From Ensifer sp. LC11 (GTDB lineage Bacteria > Pseudomonadota > Alphaproteobacteria > Rhizobiales > Rhizobiaceae), in NCBI RefSeq assembly GCF_001695835.1, contig NZ_MBSO01000035.1:1-51895 (forward strand): 51,895 nt of DNA, in the 5' to 3' direction. The notes under the pieces are model-generated. The model searched no databases. It saw nothing but the letters and a program-made list of their open reading frames with translations, and was not told the origin of the DNA. Below are positions 1-8,155 of the stretch, in pieces. The position numbers and the translations under genes were made by a program. How positions within the stretch are numbered: the first letter of the stretch is position 1; each line of letters starts with the position of its first letter.

Positions 1-55
1 GACAAAGCTTCCGACTTTGCCGACCTCTTTAACCGTAGCTACTAACCTATAGCAA

Positions 56-72
56 AACCGCTTCTAGCGGTT
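56..72. promoter_or_regulatory. Palindrome near left end
   Basis: Perfect inverted repeat AACCGCT / AGCGGTT around the three bases TCT. Read leftward it is preceded by TTGAAC and followed by TATAGG at a plausible -35/-10 distance, so it could be an operator inside the promoter of a gene lying left of the window. It could also be a short terminator, since a run of four T follows on the minus strand. No gene product can be assigned. Confidence 0.4.
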
Positions 73-88
73 CAAGCGCAGCGTTTCA

Positions 89-122
89 AACCTCCACCTC
101 TGGTGGAGGTCATGACTTTGTT
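89..122 (-). repeat. 34-bp repeat, left copy (inverted relative to 51745-51778)
   Basis: These 34 bases are identical to the reverse complement of 51745-51778. The core at 90-110 is a perfect palindrome with 9-bp arms (ACCTCCACC and its complement) around three bases. Read leftward, ATGACC lies directly before the dyad and a 19-bp spacer follows, which resembles the long-spacer promoters controlled by MerR-family activators such as CueR or SoxR. The -10 hexamer at the expected place is poor. The element points out of the window, so it may control a gene to the left. Confidence 0.75.
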
Positions 123-167
123 TCTTCAGCGATGCCTTAACAAACGGCTCCGGAACTTCCCGTTGCG

Positions 168-1352
168 TTAGCCTGTCTTCGGGACGTGCATCCCGATCTC
201 GGCCAGAACCTCGGCCGTGTGTTCTCCGAGCCGCGGCACGCCGCGTTCGAGTGCGAGCTCGGCGTCAGAAAAGCGGATCGGTGTCCGAACCCCGGGGGAT
301 GTGCCGGTGGCAGCGCCCAAATGCGGCGTATCCACACGCATCTGCCGATGCGCGATCTGCGGATCGGCAAAGACGTCGGCGACAGTGTTGATCGGACCGC
401 CGGGCACGCCGGCATCTTCCAGCAACGTCAACAGCACGTCGCGTTTAATTTTCGCGGTTTCGGCAGTAAGCTCTGGCGTCAGTGTGTCCCGGTTCTGCAC
501 CCGCAACGCGTTGGTCAGATAACGCTCGTCGGCTGCGAGATCGGCTCTCCCGAGCAATGTGCAGAACTTCACGAACTGCCGATCATTGCCGACAGCAACG
601 ATCAGATGCCCGTCGGCGGTCGGGAAAACCTGGTAGGGCGCAATGTTTGGATGGGCGTTGCCGAGGCGGCGCGGAGCCTTGCCGGAGACGAGAAAGTTCA
701 GCGCCTGGTTGGCGAGAACCCCGGTCATGCAGTCGAGCAAAGCCATGTCGATCTGCTGCCCCTCGCCGGTGCGCTCGCGCTGGGCAAGTGCTGCCTGGAC
801 GGCAATCACGCCGTAAAGACCGGTGAAGATGTCGGCGAACGCGACGCCGATCTTCTGCGGCTCGCGATCGGGCTCGCCGGTCAGGTCCATGATGCCGCTC
901 ATGCCCTGGACGATGTAATCGTAGCCGGCGCGATGGGCATAGGGTCCATCCTGGCCGAAACCGGTGACGGAGCAATAGATTAGCCGCGGATTGATCTTCT
1001 TCAGGCTCTCATAGTCGAGCCCGTATTTGGTGAGCCCGCCGACCTTGAAGTTTTCGAGCAGCACGTCCGATTGCGCCGCAAGCCGGCGCACGGCCTCCTG
1101 CCCCTCCTTAGTGGTGAAGTCGAGCACGACCGAGCGCTTGCCGCGGTTGCAGGCGTGGAAATAGGCAGCGTCGAGCTTCTCCCCATCCTCGCCCGCGACG
1201 AAGGGCGGGCCCCAGGTCCGGGTGTCGTCACCGGCCAGGCTTTCGACCTTGATGACATCGGCACCGAGATCGGCCAGCGTCTGGCCGATCCAGGGGCCCG
1301 CGAGGATGCGGGCGAGTTCGAGCACGCGAATGCCCTTCAGCGGCGCTTCCAT
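168..1352 (-). CDS. gcdG: CaiB/BaiF family CoA-transferase, probable glutarate CoA-transferase
   Basis: A class III (family III) CoA-transferase of about 394 residues, the usual length. The N-terminus matches the family (PLKGIRVLELARILAGP, then GADVIKVE), and the central segment GYDYIVQGMSGIM followed by TGEPDREPQKIG is typical. It lies 11 bp downstream of the glutaryl-CoA dehydrogenase gene on the same strand, so it very likely activates glutarate by moving CoA from a donor such as succinyl-CoA. The ATG at 1352 is preferred over a GTG six bases upstream because family proteins begin just before PLKGIRVL. Substrate is inferred from context; the family itself is clear. Confidence 0.85.
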   Translation of the reverse strand: MEAPLKGIRVLELARILAGPWIGQTLADLGADVIKVESLAGDDTRTWGPPFVAGEDGEKLDAAYFHACNRGKRSVVLDFTTKEGQEAVRRLAAQSDVLLENFKVGGLTKYGLDYESLKKINPRLIYCSVTGFGQDGPYAHRAGYDYIVQGMSGIMDLTGEPDREPQKIGVAFADIFTGLYGVIAVQAALAQRERTGEGQQIDMALLDCMTGVLANQALNFLVSGKAPRRLGNAHPNIAPYQVFPTADGHLIVAVGNDRQFVKFCTLLGRADLAADERYLTNALRVQNRDTLTPELTAETAKIKRDVLLTLLEDAGVPGGPINTVADVFADPQIAHRQMRVDTPHLGAATGTSPGVRTPIRFSDAELALERGVPRLGEHTAEVLAEIGMHVPKTG

Positions 1353-1363
1353 GATCACACCGC

Positions 1364-2551
1364 TCAGAAGAAGGCCTGCAGGCCGGTCTGGGCGCGACCG
1401 AGGATCAGCGCGTGAACGTCGTGCGTGCCTTCATAGGTGTTGACGGTTTCGAGGTTCACCATGTGGCGCATGACCTGGTATTCCTCGGAAATGCCGTTGC
1501 CGCCGTGCATGTCGCGGGCCATACGGGCAATGTCGAGCGCCTTGCCGCAATTGTTGCGCTTGACGAGCGAGATCATCTCAGGCGCCATGCGACCTTCGTC
1601 CATCAGGCGGCCGACACGAAGCGAGCCCTGCAGGCCGAGCGTTATTTCCGTCTGCATGTCGGCAAGCTTCTTCTGGAACAGCTGCGTCTGGGCGAGCGGC
1701 CGGTTGAACTGCTTGCGGTCGAGGCCGTATTGGCGCGCCGCGTGCCAGCAGAATTCGGCAGCGCCAAGCGCGCCCCAGGAAATGCCGTAGCGAGCGCGGT
1801 TGAGGCAGCCGAACGGGCCCTTCAGGCCCTCGACATTCGGCAACAGCGCCTCTTCGCTGACTTCGACATTGTTCATGACGATTTCGCCGGTGATCGAGGC
1901 GCGCAGAGACAGTTTGCCTGCAATCTTCGGGGCGGTGAGCCCCTTCATGCCCTTTTCGAGCACGAAGCCGCGAATGGCGCCGCCATGGGCTTCCGACTTT
2001 GCCCAGACGACAAAGACATCAGCGAGCGGCGCGTTGGAGATCCACATCTTCGAGCCGATTAGGCGGTAGCCGTTTTCGGTCTTGACAGCGCGGGTCGTCA
2101 TGCCGGCCGGGTCGGAGCCGGCGTCTGGCTCGGTCAGGCCGAAGCAGCCGATCCATTCGCCGCTGATCAGCTTCGGCAGATACTTCTGCTTCTGCTCTTC
2201 CGAGCCATAGGCATAGATCGGATAGATCACCAGCGACGACTGCACGCTCATCATCGAGCGGTAGCCGGAATCGACACGCTCGACTTCGCGGGCAACGAGG
2301 CCGTAGGCCACGTAGGAGGCGCCGACGCCGCCATAGGTTTCGGATACGGTCACGCCGAGCAAGCCGAGCTCGCCCATTTCGCGGAAGATCTCCGGATCGG
2401 TCGATTCTTCGCGATAGGCGGCGATGACGCGCGGCTGCAGCCGCTCTTGCGCATAGGCCCGCGCGGTGTCGCGGATCATGCGCTCGTCCTCGGTCAGCTG
2501 ATCGTCGAGGAGGAACGGATCATCCCATTGAAATTGCGTCTTGCCGGCCAT
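1364..2551 (-). CDS. gcdH: Glutaryl-CoA dehydrogenase
   Basis: An acyl-CoA dehydrogenase of 395 residues that oxidises and decarboxylates glutaryl-CoA to crotonyl-CoA in lysine, hydroxylysine and tryptophan breakdown, passing electrons to ETF. The C-terminal stretch [20 protein letters not shown] carries the catalytic glutamate in the context typical of glutaryl-CoA dehydrogenases. The FAD-binding segments [12 protein letters not shown] and [16 protein letters not shown] are present, and the protein lacks an organelle or export signal. GGGAGAG sits a few bases before the ATG. It is the first gene of a two-gene operon with gcdG and is divergent from a LysR regulator. Confidence 0.93.
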   Translation of the reverse strand: MAGKTQFQWDDPFLLDDQLTEDERMIRDTARAYAQERLQPRVIAAYREESTDPEIFREMGELGLLGVTVSETYGGVGASYVAYGLVAREVERVDSGYRSMMSVQSSLVIYPIYAYGSEEQKQKYLPKLISGEWIGCFGLTEPDAGSDPAGMTTRAVKTENGYRLIGSKMWISNAPLADVFVVWAKSEAHGGAIRGFVLEKGMKGLTAPKIAGKLSLRASITGEIVMNNVEVSEEALLPNVEGLKGPFGCLNRARYGISWGALGAAEFCWHAARQYGLDRKQFNRPLAQTQLFQKKLADMQTEITLGLQGSLRVGRLMDEGRMAPEMISLVKRNNCGKALDIARMARDMHGGNGISEEYQVMRHMVNLETVNTYEGTHDVHALILGRAQTGLQAFF

Positions 2552-2789
2552 GTTTCTCTCCCATCGATATGTCGGCTCACGTTATTGCAAGGGGTGCATG
2601 CGGTTTCAAACGAAATTGAGGCACCGCCTCATGCGCCCAGGGAATGGACCTCCGGTTTCGTCTCGGCGCGCATGTTGCAAATTTGCTGAAATATGACGAC
2701 AAGTTCAGAGGGTTCTGCGGCCGCCTGCCAGCCAGTCTTGAGCGAAAGGCCGAGTCCAACGCCAGAAGTAGACCAGCAAGCCCGCTCCC
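2552..2789. promoter_or_regulatory. Divergent control region between gcdH and the LysR gene
   Basis: This 238-bp gap must hold both promoters. Two short dyads stand out: TGAGGC-ACC-GCCTCA at 2617-2631 and GCAAATTTGC at 2677-2686. LysR-type regulators usually bind such interrupted dyads in the divergent gap next to their own gene. I cannot assign exact -35 and -10 boxes. Confidence 0.5.
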
Positions 2790-3740
2790 ATGGCCAATGA
2801 CCGCCTCGAACGCTTCGCCCATAATCTCGATTGGAACCTGTTGCGCACCTTCGTCGTGCTCGTCGAGGAGGGCAGCATCACGGCCGCTGCCAACCGGCTT
2901 CTCCTGCAGCAGCCGGCCGTCAGCATGGCCTTGAAGCGACTGGAACAGACCGTTGGCCAAAAGCTCATCGACCGACGCCCCGGACGCTTCAACCTGACCG
3001 ACGCCGGCACGCGCCTTCATGCCCAGTGCCGCGATATCTTCGCGGCCGTCATCCGGTTGCCGAACGTGCTTGAAACCGCCGGCGAGGAGATCACCGGCCA
3101 TCTCAACATCCACTCGGTCAGCCATGCGCATAATTCTGCCTGGGACCGGAAGCTCGAAAGCTTCTTCCGTCTGCACCCGAAGGTGACGCTGTCGGTGACT
3201 GTAGCCACCACCGTCGACGTGCTGAGCGCGGTCGAGCGCAACATCGCCACGATCGGCCTTTGCGACGGCAACATACCCGATTGGCTCACCAAGCATTTTC
3301 ACGTGCGCGAACGGTATGCCCTCTACTGCGGCCGAAGCCATCCGCTCTTCGGTGTCGAGGGCGTCGATTTCAACGACCTCAGGGGCAATCCCTATATCGC
3401 CTTCATCGCCGATGTGCTCGGCGGCCAGCACATGAACTCGGTGACCGCGGTTCGTGCGCTCGGCTCCTTCGGCCAGCAGGTCCGTGCCGTCTCCTGCAAT
3501 GTCGAAGAGGTGATGCGATTGATCGCATCCAACGTCGGCATCGGCATGCTGCCCGATCATCTGGCGGCCCCGGCGGTTGCGGTCGGCCAGCTCTGGCAAC
3601 TGCCGCCCTATTTCGACCTGCCGACCACCGATGTTTTCCGGATTTCCAACCCGAACGCGATCCTCAATCCGGCCGAGGCCGCTTTCCTGGCCCATGTCGC
3701 CGACACCGAACCGCTGGACCATTGCCTCGACGGGCAATAA
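2790..3740 (+). CDS. gcdR: LysR-family transcriptional regulator of the glutaryl-CoA genes
   Basis: A 316-residue LysR regulator. Residues about 15-75 form the winged helix-turn-helix (NLLRTFVVLVEEGSITAAA, then LQQPAVSMALKRLEQTVGQ), followed by a linker helix and a two-lobed effector-binding domain from about residue 100. It is divergent from gcdH-gcdG across a gap with palindromes, the classic arrangement for a LysR protein activating its neighbours, probably in response to glutarate or glutaryl-CoA. The name follows the Pseudomonas gcdR-gcdHG arrangement; target and effector are inferred from position only. Confidence 0.75.
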   Translation: MANDRLERFAHNLDWNLLRTFVVLVEEGSITAAANRLLLQQPAVSMALKRLEQTVGQKLIDRRPGRFNLTDAGTRLHAQCRDIFAAVIRLPNVLETAGEEITGHLNIHSVSHAHNSAWDRKLESFFRLHPKVTLSVTVATTVDVLSAVERNIATIGLCDGNIPDWLTKHFHVRERYALYCGRSHPLFGVEGVDFNDLRGNPYIAFIADVLGGQHMNSVTAVRALGSFGQQVRAVSCNVEEVMRLIASNVGIGMLPDHLAAPAVAVGQLWQLPPYFDLPTTDVFRISNPNAILNPAEAAFLAHVADTEPLDHCLDGQ

Positions 3741-3838
3741 TAGGTCATCATCAGAATTGATAGTCGCCTTTCCCGTTATAAATTTGAGCATGGATACCGG
3801 CTTGCCTATGGTCCTGCCAACAGCAAGCGGGGTGGGAC

Positions 3839-4966
3839 ATGCGCGACTACGATGTGGCAATCATTGGCGGTGGAATAGCAGGCCTGTCGCTCGCCTATTT
3901 CCTGGCGCCGCACCGCTCCGTCATCGTGGTCGAACGGGAGGAAGGGCTCGGCTACCATAGCACCGGCCGTTCGGCGGCGGAATTCGTGCTGCGCTACAAC
4001 GCGCCGGAAGTCTGCGCGCTGGCGGCGATCTCCAAGAGCTTCTTCGACAACCCGCCGGAGGGTTTCTCCGAAGTCGCGCTGCTCAAGCAGCGCGGCGGCG
4101 TCATGATCGCCAATGCTGAGAAGGTGACGCGCTTCGAAGAAGTCTTCGCCGAGGAAGCTCGCGCCAATCCCGAACTGCATCGATTGACCATCGACGAAGC
4201 GATCGCCCGCGTGCCGATCCTGAGGCGCGACTATGTTGCGGCCGCCTACTATGACCCGCACTTCTGGGACATCGAAGTCGAGAACCTGCTGCAAGGTTAC
4301 GTGCGCGGCGCCCGCCGCCACGGCGCCGTCATCGTCGAGCGCAGCAACGTGCTGGCGCCGCGCCGCGAAGACGACCGTTGGGTGCTCACGACGGCTGCCG
4401 GTGACATCCGCGCCAGAACCATCGTCAATGCCGCGGGCGGCTGGGCCGATCCGGTTGCCGAACTTTTCGGCGTTGCCCCCGTCGGCATCGTGCCGCACCG
4501 TCGCACGGCGATCACCGTCGATCTCCCCGATGGCATCGACGCCATGACCTTGCCGGAAATCAACGAGATCGACGAGGACTTCTATATGAAGCCCGAGGGC
4601 GGGCGGCTGCTTTCATCGCCTGCCGACGCAACACCGTGCGATCCGGCCGATGTGCAACCCGAAGAAATCGACGTCGCCTGGGCAGCCCATTACATTGAGG
4701 AGGCAACGACCGTTTCGGTGCGCCGCATCTTCAAGAGCTGGGCAGGCATGCGAAGCTTCGCGCCGGACAGGCTGCCGGTCATCGGCTTTGCCCGCGAGCG
4801 ACCAGACTTTTTCTGGCTCGCCGGCCAGGGCGGCTACGGCATCCTGACCTCACCCGCGCTCGGCGCGCTGGCTGCCAGCCTTCTGGTCGGCGCAGCGGCA
4901 CCGGATAGCTTCGAAGCGGCCGGCCTCGATCCCTCGAAGTTCAGCCCTGTGCGTCTGGAAGCCTAG
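3839..4966 (+). CDS. dauA: FAD-dependent oxidoreductase, D-arginine dehydrogenase-like
   Basis: A 375-residue DAO-family flavoprotein. The N-terminal Rossmann motif VAIIGGGIAGLSLAYFL binds FAD. YHSTGRSAAEFVLRYN, then FFDNPPEGF, and the C-terminal WAGMRSFAPDR and GYGILTSPALG segments match my memory of Pseudomonas DauA closely along the whole chain, including overall length. DauA oxidises D-arginine, D-lysine and other D-amino acids to 2-oxo acids and passes electrons to a quinone or dye rather than oxygen. GGGGTGGG precedes the ATG. It stands alone about 100 bp after the LysR gene. D-lysine products could feed the adjacent glutarate pathway, but that link is inference. Confidence 0.78.
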   Translation: MRDYDVAIIGGGIAGLSLAYFLAPHRSVIVVEREEGLGYHSTGRSAAEFVLRYNAPEVCALAAISKSFFDNPPEGFSEVALLKQRGGVMIANAEKVTRFEEVFAEEARANPELHRLTIDEAIARVPILRRDYVAAAYYDPHFWDIEVENLLQGYVRGARRHGAVIVERSNVLAPRREDDRWVLTTAAGDIRARTIVNAAGGWADPVAELFGVAPVGIVPHRRTAITVDLPDGIDAMTLPEINEIDEDFYMKPEGGRLLSSPADATPCDPADVQPEEIDVAWAAHYIEEATTVSVRRIFKSWAGMRSFAPDRLPVIGFARERPDFFWLAGQGGYGILTSPALGALAASLLVGAAAPDSFEAAGLDPSKFSPVRLEA

Positions 4967-5089
4967 TCAGCTCGTAGCCCGCGCAGCGGCCAGGCGGCCG
5001 GAATCGGTTGCTCCGGCGGTTAAGGAAGCACGCGACCCGATTGAAGCGATCGGCGAAACCTGACAGGAATACGTCCGGGAGGACGGTTC

Positions 5090-5473
5090 ATGTATTACGC
5101 GATCTTGGCTTATCATACCGCAGGCGTGGTCGAATCCTGGAGCGAGGAGGAGGACGCGGCGCTGATGTCCGAGCTTCTCCAGGTTCATGATCGTTTCGTC
5201 CGACAGAAGGTCTTTGGCCCGGCCGCGCGCCTTGGGCCCACCGAAGGCGCGGTCACCCTCAGGGGCAAGGGCGAGGGTATCGTCACTGACGGGCCGTTCG
5301 CTGAGACCAAGGAGCAACTGCTCGGCCTTTACGTCGTGGACTTTCCGACGATCGACGCGGCAATCGAAGCGGCGCGCGCGCTGCGCCGCACCAATCCGAC
5401 GGCAATTTACGAGATCCGGCCGATTGCGCTTTATGTTCCGGGAGCGTCCTTGGGACCCGGAACAGAGAGCTAG
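5090..5473 (+). CDS. YciI-like (DGPF domain) protein
   Basis: A 127-residue protein with the motif TDGPFAETKEQLLGLYVVDF around residues 65-85, the signature of the DGPF branch of the YCII superfamily. These small cytosolic proteins form dimers and are frequently encoded beside ECF sigma factors or dehydratases; no sigma factor gene is adjacent here. The first strand, MYYAILAYHTAG, is also typical. A strong GGGAGGA ribosome site lies 6-7 bases before the ATG. The biochemical role is not known. Confidence 0.8.
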   Translation: MYYAILAYHTAGVVESWSEEEDAALMSELLQVHDRFVRQKVFGPAARLGPTEGAVTLRGKGEGIVTDGPFAETKEQLLGLYVVDFPTIDAAIEAARALRRTNPTAIYEIRPIALYVPGASLGPGTES

Positions 5474-5587
5474 ACAACCCGCGGCGGCAAAGCGCCGCGG
5501 GCTCGCTGGATTTCCGCGACAGATCGGCGGGGCCGCCTGCAAAGGCCGTGGCGTGCCCATCGCGTGATCGCGCCGCGACACTGCCTC

Positions 5588-6076
5588 TTAGTCGATGACA
5601 GCGACGGCTTCGACCTCGAACAACATGCCGTCGACCGCCAGCTTAGGCACGGGGATCAGTGTCTGCGCCGGCAGCGCGTCACCGAACATTTCCTTGACGG
5701 TCGTGGTCAGGACTCCAAGCTTCGCCATGTCGTGATCGACCACGAAGACCGTGAGCTTGGCCACCTGGTCCCGCCTTGCGCCGAGCCCGTCCAGGGCCGC
5801 GGCCAGATTGGCATAGGCCTGCTTGACTTGGACGGCGAAGTCAGGTGACAGGCCCCCGGTGCTGTCCTGTCCGCCCTGCCCGGAGATATAGGCCAGTCGG
5901 GCTTCGCGCGGCACGATCACGGCCGTGCTGTAGCCATTCGGCGTCGGATCGTAGAGGTTTCGCGGATTGACGATGGTCAGCTTGAGATCATTCTCATTCG
6001 CCGTCGTCTTTGTGGGAACGCCCATGGTCATGATGATTAGCCCTCCGATAAGCAGATGCTTGATTGCGTGTGACAT
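5588..6076 (-). CDS. Exported Rid-family (YjgF/YER057c) protein lacking the catalytic arginine
   Basis: About 162 residues from the ATG at 6076, chosen because GAGGAAA lies just upstream and because a signal peptide then starts at residue 1 (MSHAIKHLLIGGLIIMTMG, likely cut after TTANA-type residues near 26). The remainder is a full Rid domain: LAYISGQGG, QVKQAYANLAAALDGLGA, KLTVFVVD, and a C-terminal FEVEAVAVID. In enamine/imine deaminases of the RidA type the C-terminal segment has an arginine (PARS-like); here the same position reads PAQTL, with glutamine. It probably belongs to a Rid subgroup without classical deaminase activity and acts in the periplasm. It is divergent from a TetR regulator. 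Confidence 0.8.
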   Translation of the reverse strand: MSHAIKHLLIGGLIIMTMGVPTKTTANENDLKLTIVNPRNLYDPTPNGYSTAVIVPREARLAYISGQGGQDSTGGLSPDFAVQVKQAYANLAAALDGLGARRDQVAKLTVFVVDHDMAKLGVLTTTVKEMFGDALPAQTLIPVPKLAVDGMLFEVEAVAVID

Positions 6077-6143
6077 AGTTTCCTCTTGGCATTGAGGACG
6101 ACGAGCCATGAGCCCGTGGCCGGCCGGTGAACAACGTCGTGGG

Positions 6144-6191
6144 TGACTCGTACACTGTACGATCTATTCGCATCGTACAGTGTACGAGTCA
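6144..6191. promoter_or_regulatory. Double palindromic operator between the Rid and TetR genes
   Basis: Two perfect 20-bp arms, TGACTCGTACACTGTACGAT (6144-6163) and its exact complement (6172-6191), are separated by eight bases. Each arm is itself a 15-bp dyad with one central base, at 6148-6162 and 6173-6187, whose centres lie 25 bp apart. TetR-family dimers commonly bind 15-bp dyads of this kind, so two dimers could occupy the site and shut both divergent promoters. The region is upstream of the proposed TetR start at 6259, which argues against the longer reading frame starting at 6127. Confidence 0.8.
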
Positions 6192-6258
6192 ATTGCTCAA
6201 GATCGAGATTTATCGCATTGTCAGCCAGATTCGGCGCTTTGATCAGCAAGGACTACGG

Positions 6259-6954
6259 ATGGCAGTCAAACCTAGCAGCGAGCGGAGCAAGCAGCCTCGG
6301 CGGAAAAAAGCGCCGCTGCAGTCCAAGCATGAGCTGCGCAGTGACGCGCCTCTCTCGTTGGATCGTATCGTGGCGACGGCGGTAGAACTCCTCGACGCCG
6401 AAGGGATCGAGGGATTGACCATGCGCCGGCTCGCGGCCCGGCTAGAGGCTGGCGCCATGAGCCTGTACTGGCACGTCGGCAACAAGGAGGAGGTCTTCGA
6501 TCTGGCACTCGACCAGGTACTGGAATATCGCCGCCCCTTACAAAACAGCGCGCCTGAAGACTGGCGCAAGGAACTTGTCCACATGCTCGAAGACTGGCGC
6601 GCCAGCATGCTGCGTCATCCCTGGTCGGCATCCTTGTTGCCGCGCAGGGCGCTCGGCCCGAACATCCTCGGCCGGCTGGAACTGCTCAGCGAGACGTTGT
6701 CCCGGGCCGGTGTAGCGGACGAAGACCTCAACGTCGCGATATGGTCGCTCTGGAACTTCGTGATCGGCGCGACTATCACCCGGGCGAACTTTGATCGATC
6801 GGATGAGGACAGGGCGGCCGCGCAGCAACGCCTTACACATCTGGCCGAAAGCTACCCGACGATCGGACGCTCCCGTCTGCTTCTGGATAGCGATTGGGAC
6901 GGAACCTTCCGGAAAGGCCTCGACGTTCTGCTCGACGGCCTCTCGACGCGATGA
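6259..6954 (+). CDS. TetR-family transcriptional regulator
   Basis: A 231-residue TetR regulator. Residues about 27-75 form the DNA-binding domain (LSLDRIVATAVELLDAEGIEGLTMRRLAARLEAGAMSLYWHVGNKEEV). The larger C-terminal half resembles the TetR_C_1 ligand-binding domain of tetracycline-repressor-like proteins, with LDQVLEYRR and several helices ending LDVLLDGLSTR. The ATG at 6259 follows AAGGA and leaves the double operator upstream; the in-frame extension to 6127 would read through that operator. It likely represses itself and the divergent Rid gene. Ligand unknown. Confidence 0.85.
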   Translation: MAVKPSSERSKQPRRKKAPLQSKHELRSDAPLSLDRIVATAVELLDAEGIEGLTMRRLAARLEAGAMSLYWHVGNKEEVFDLALDQVLEYRRPLQNSAPEDWRKELVHMLEDWRASMLRHPWSASLLPRRALGPNILGRLELLSETLSRAGVADEDLNVAIWSLWNFVIGATITRANFDRSDEDRAAAQQRLTHLAESYPTIGRSRLLLDSDWDGTFRKGLDVLLDGLSTR

Positions 6955-7123
6955 GAACGGTGGTTTAGCCCGCAACTCTCGCGACACTCCCGGCCAGGCG
7001 ACGATCGCAAACCGGAGACATTCGGCGTCGGAAGATAGAGCGCCTCCCCAGAAGGCGGCCAATCGTCCATCCGTTCGCGCGACAGCATTCACTTTTGGTT
7101 AACCCAGTCCACCCGGCTGTGAA

Positions 7124-7163
7124 CTGTAACAGAACTTACAACAAACTGACATTTCGCTTTCAT
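7124..7163 (+). promoter_or_regulatory. Tandem PhoB boxes upstream of phnC
   Basis: Four heptamers repeat at exact 11-bp steps: CTGTAAC (7124), CTTACAA (7135), CTGACAT (7146) and CTTTCAT (7157). PhoB half-sites are CTGTCAT-like heptamers repeated every 11 bp, so this is two adjacent Pho boxes. A further CTGTGAA lies at 7117. The position, 60-100 bp before phnC, fits activation under phosphate starvation. The rest of the 272-bp gap after the TetR gene shows no gene. Confidence 0.88.
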
Positions 7164-7226
7164 GAAGCGCCGATATGGCAGGTGTCATACCGATGACCGG
7201 TCTCCCCTGGAGAGGACCTGCTAGAC

Positions 7227-8069
7227 ATGTTTCAGTTGAAGAACGTAACCCGCCAGTTCGGCAAGAAGACAGCCGTGAGTTCGGTTACCTTCGACATTCC
7301 ACAGGGGCAGATGGTCGGCGTGATCGGCCGCTCCGGCGCCGGCAAGTCGACGCTTTTGCGCATGATCAACCGCCTCGTCGATCTGTCGTCGGGCTCGATC
7401 GCCTATGACGGTGCTGAAGTTTCGTCGCTGCGCGGCGCGGCACTGCGCACCTGGCAGCGCGACTGCGCCATGATCTTCCAGCAGTTCAACCTGGTGCCGC
7501 GCCTCGACGTGCTGACCAACGTGCTGCTCGGCCGCCTCAACCACCGTTCGACGGTGCTCAGCATCCTCAACATGTTCACCCGCGAAGAGCGCATCATGGC
7601 GATCGGCGCTCTCGAGCGTCTCGGCATCGAACAGTCAGCGCTTCAGCCGGCGGGCACGCTTTCGGGCGGCCAGCAGCAGCGCGTCGCGATCGCCCGCGCC
7701 CTGATGCAGCAGCCGAAGGTGTTGCTCGCCGACGAGCCGATTGCCTCGCTCGACCCGCTGAACGCCAAGATCGTCATGGATGCGCTACGCGACATCAACG
7801 AACGCGACGGCATCACCGTCATCACCAACCTCCACACGCTCGATACCGCGCGCAACTATTGCGAACGCATCATCGGCATGGCGCACGGACGCGTCGTCTT
7901 CGATGGCCAGCCCAGGGATCTGACGGCGGCAGCGGTTGCCGAGATCTACGGCGCCGATACAGGCATCGAGGAATCGATGACCTCCACCAGCATCAACATT
8001 CCGGCGGCCGTACCGCAGGAAGAAACGGCATCGGCCGGCCTCAAGCCGCTGGCACTGGCCGGCATCTGA
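7227..8069 (+). CDS. phnC: Phosphonate/phosphate ABC transporter ATP-binding protein
   Basis: A 280-residue ABC ATPase: Walker [10 protein letters not shown] near residue 37, signature [15 protein letters not shown] near 150, Walker B VLLADEP near 170 and SLDP after it. The set [14 protein letters not shown] and the long [24 protein letters not shown] region are typical of PhnC. It energises uptake of phosphonates, and in S. meliloti the corresponding phoCDET system also takes up phosphate. First gene after the Pho boxes and followed by phnD and two permease genes. Confidence 0.92.
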   Translation: MFQLKNVTRQFGKKTAVSSVTFDIPQGQMVGVIGRSGAGKSTLLRMINRLVDLSSGSIAYDGAEVSSLRGAALRTWQRDCAMIFQQFNLVPRLDVLTNVLLGRLNHRSTVLSILNMFTREERIMAIGALERLGIEQSALQPAGTLSGGQQQRVAIARALMQQPKVLLADEPIASLDPLNAKIVMDALRDINERDGITVITNLHTLDTARNYCERIIGMAHGRVVFDGQPRDLTAAAVAEIYGADTGIEESMTSTSINIPAAVPQEETASAGLKPLALAGI

Positions 8070-8124
8070 CGCCCGCCAGGATCGAAAGCCCGCGTCAAGG
8101 GCACCTCTTTGAAACCGAATAGGA

Positions 8125-8139
8125 TCCGGCCAAGCCGGA
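8125..8139 (+). other. Short stem-loop between phnC and phnD
   Basis: TCCGGC-CAA-GCCGGA forms a six-pair hairpin in the 86-bp gap, just before the ribosome site of phnD. No T-run follows, so it is unlikely to be a full terminator; it could stabilise the 5' end of phnD mRNA. Confidence 0.45.
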
Positions 8140-8155
8140 CACACGGGAGAACCTT

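Noticed and set aside
2577-3860. 427-residue open frame opposite the LysR gene
   Set aside because: It is antisense to an intact LysR gene, has no domain or ribosome site, and arises from high GC.
6127-6258. N-terminal extension of the TetR regulator from 6127
   Set aside because: It would translate through the double operator, lacks TetR similarity, and the ATG at 6259 has a ribosome site.
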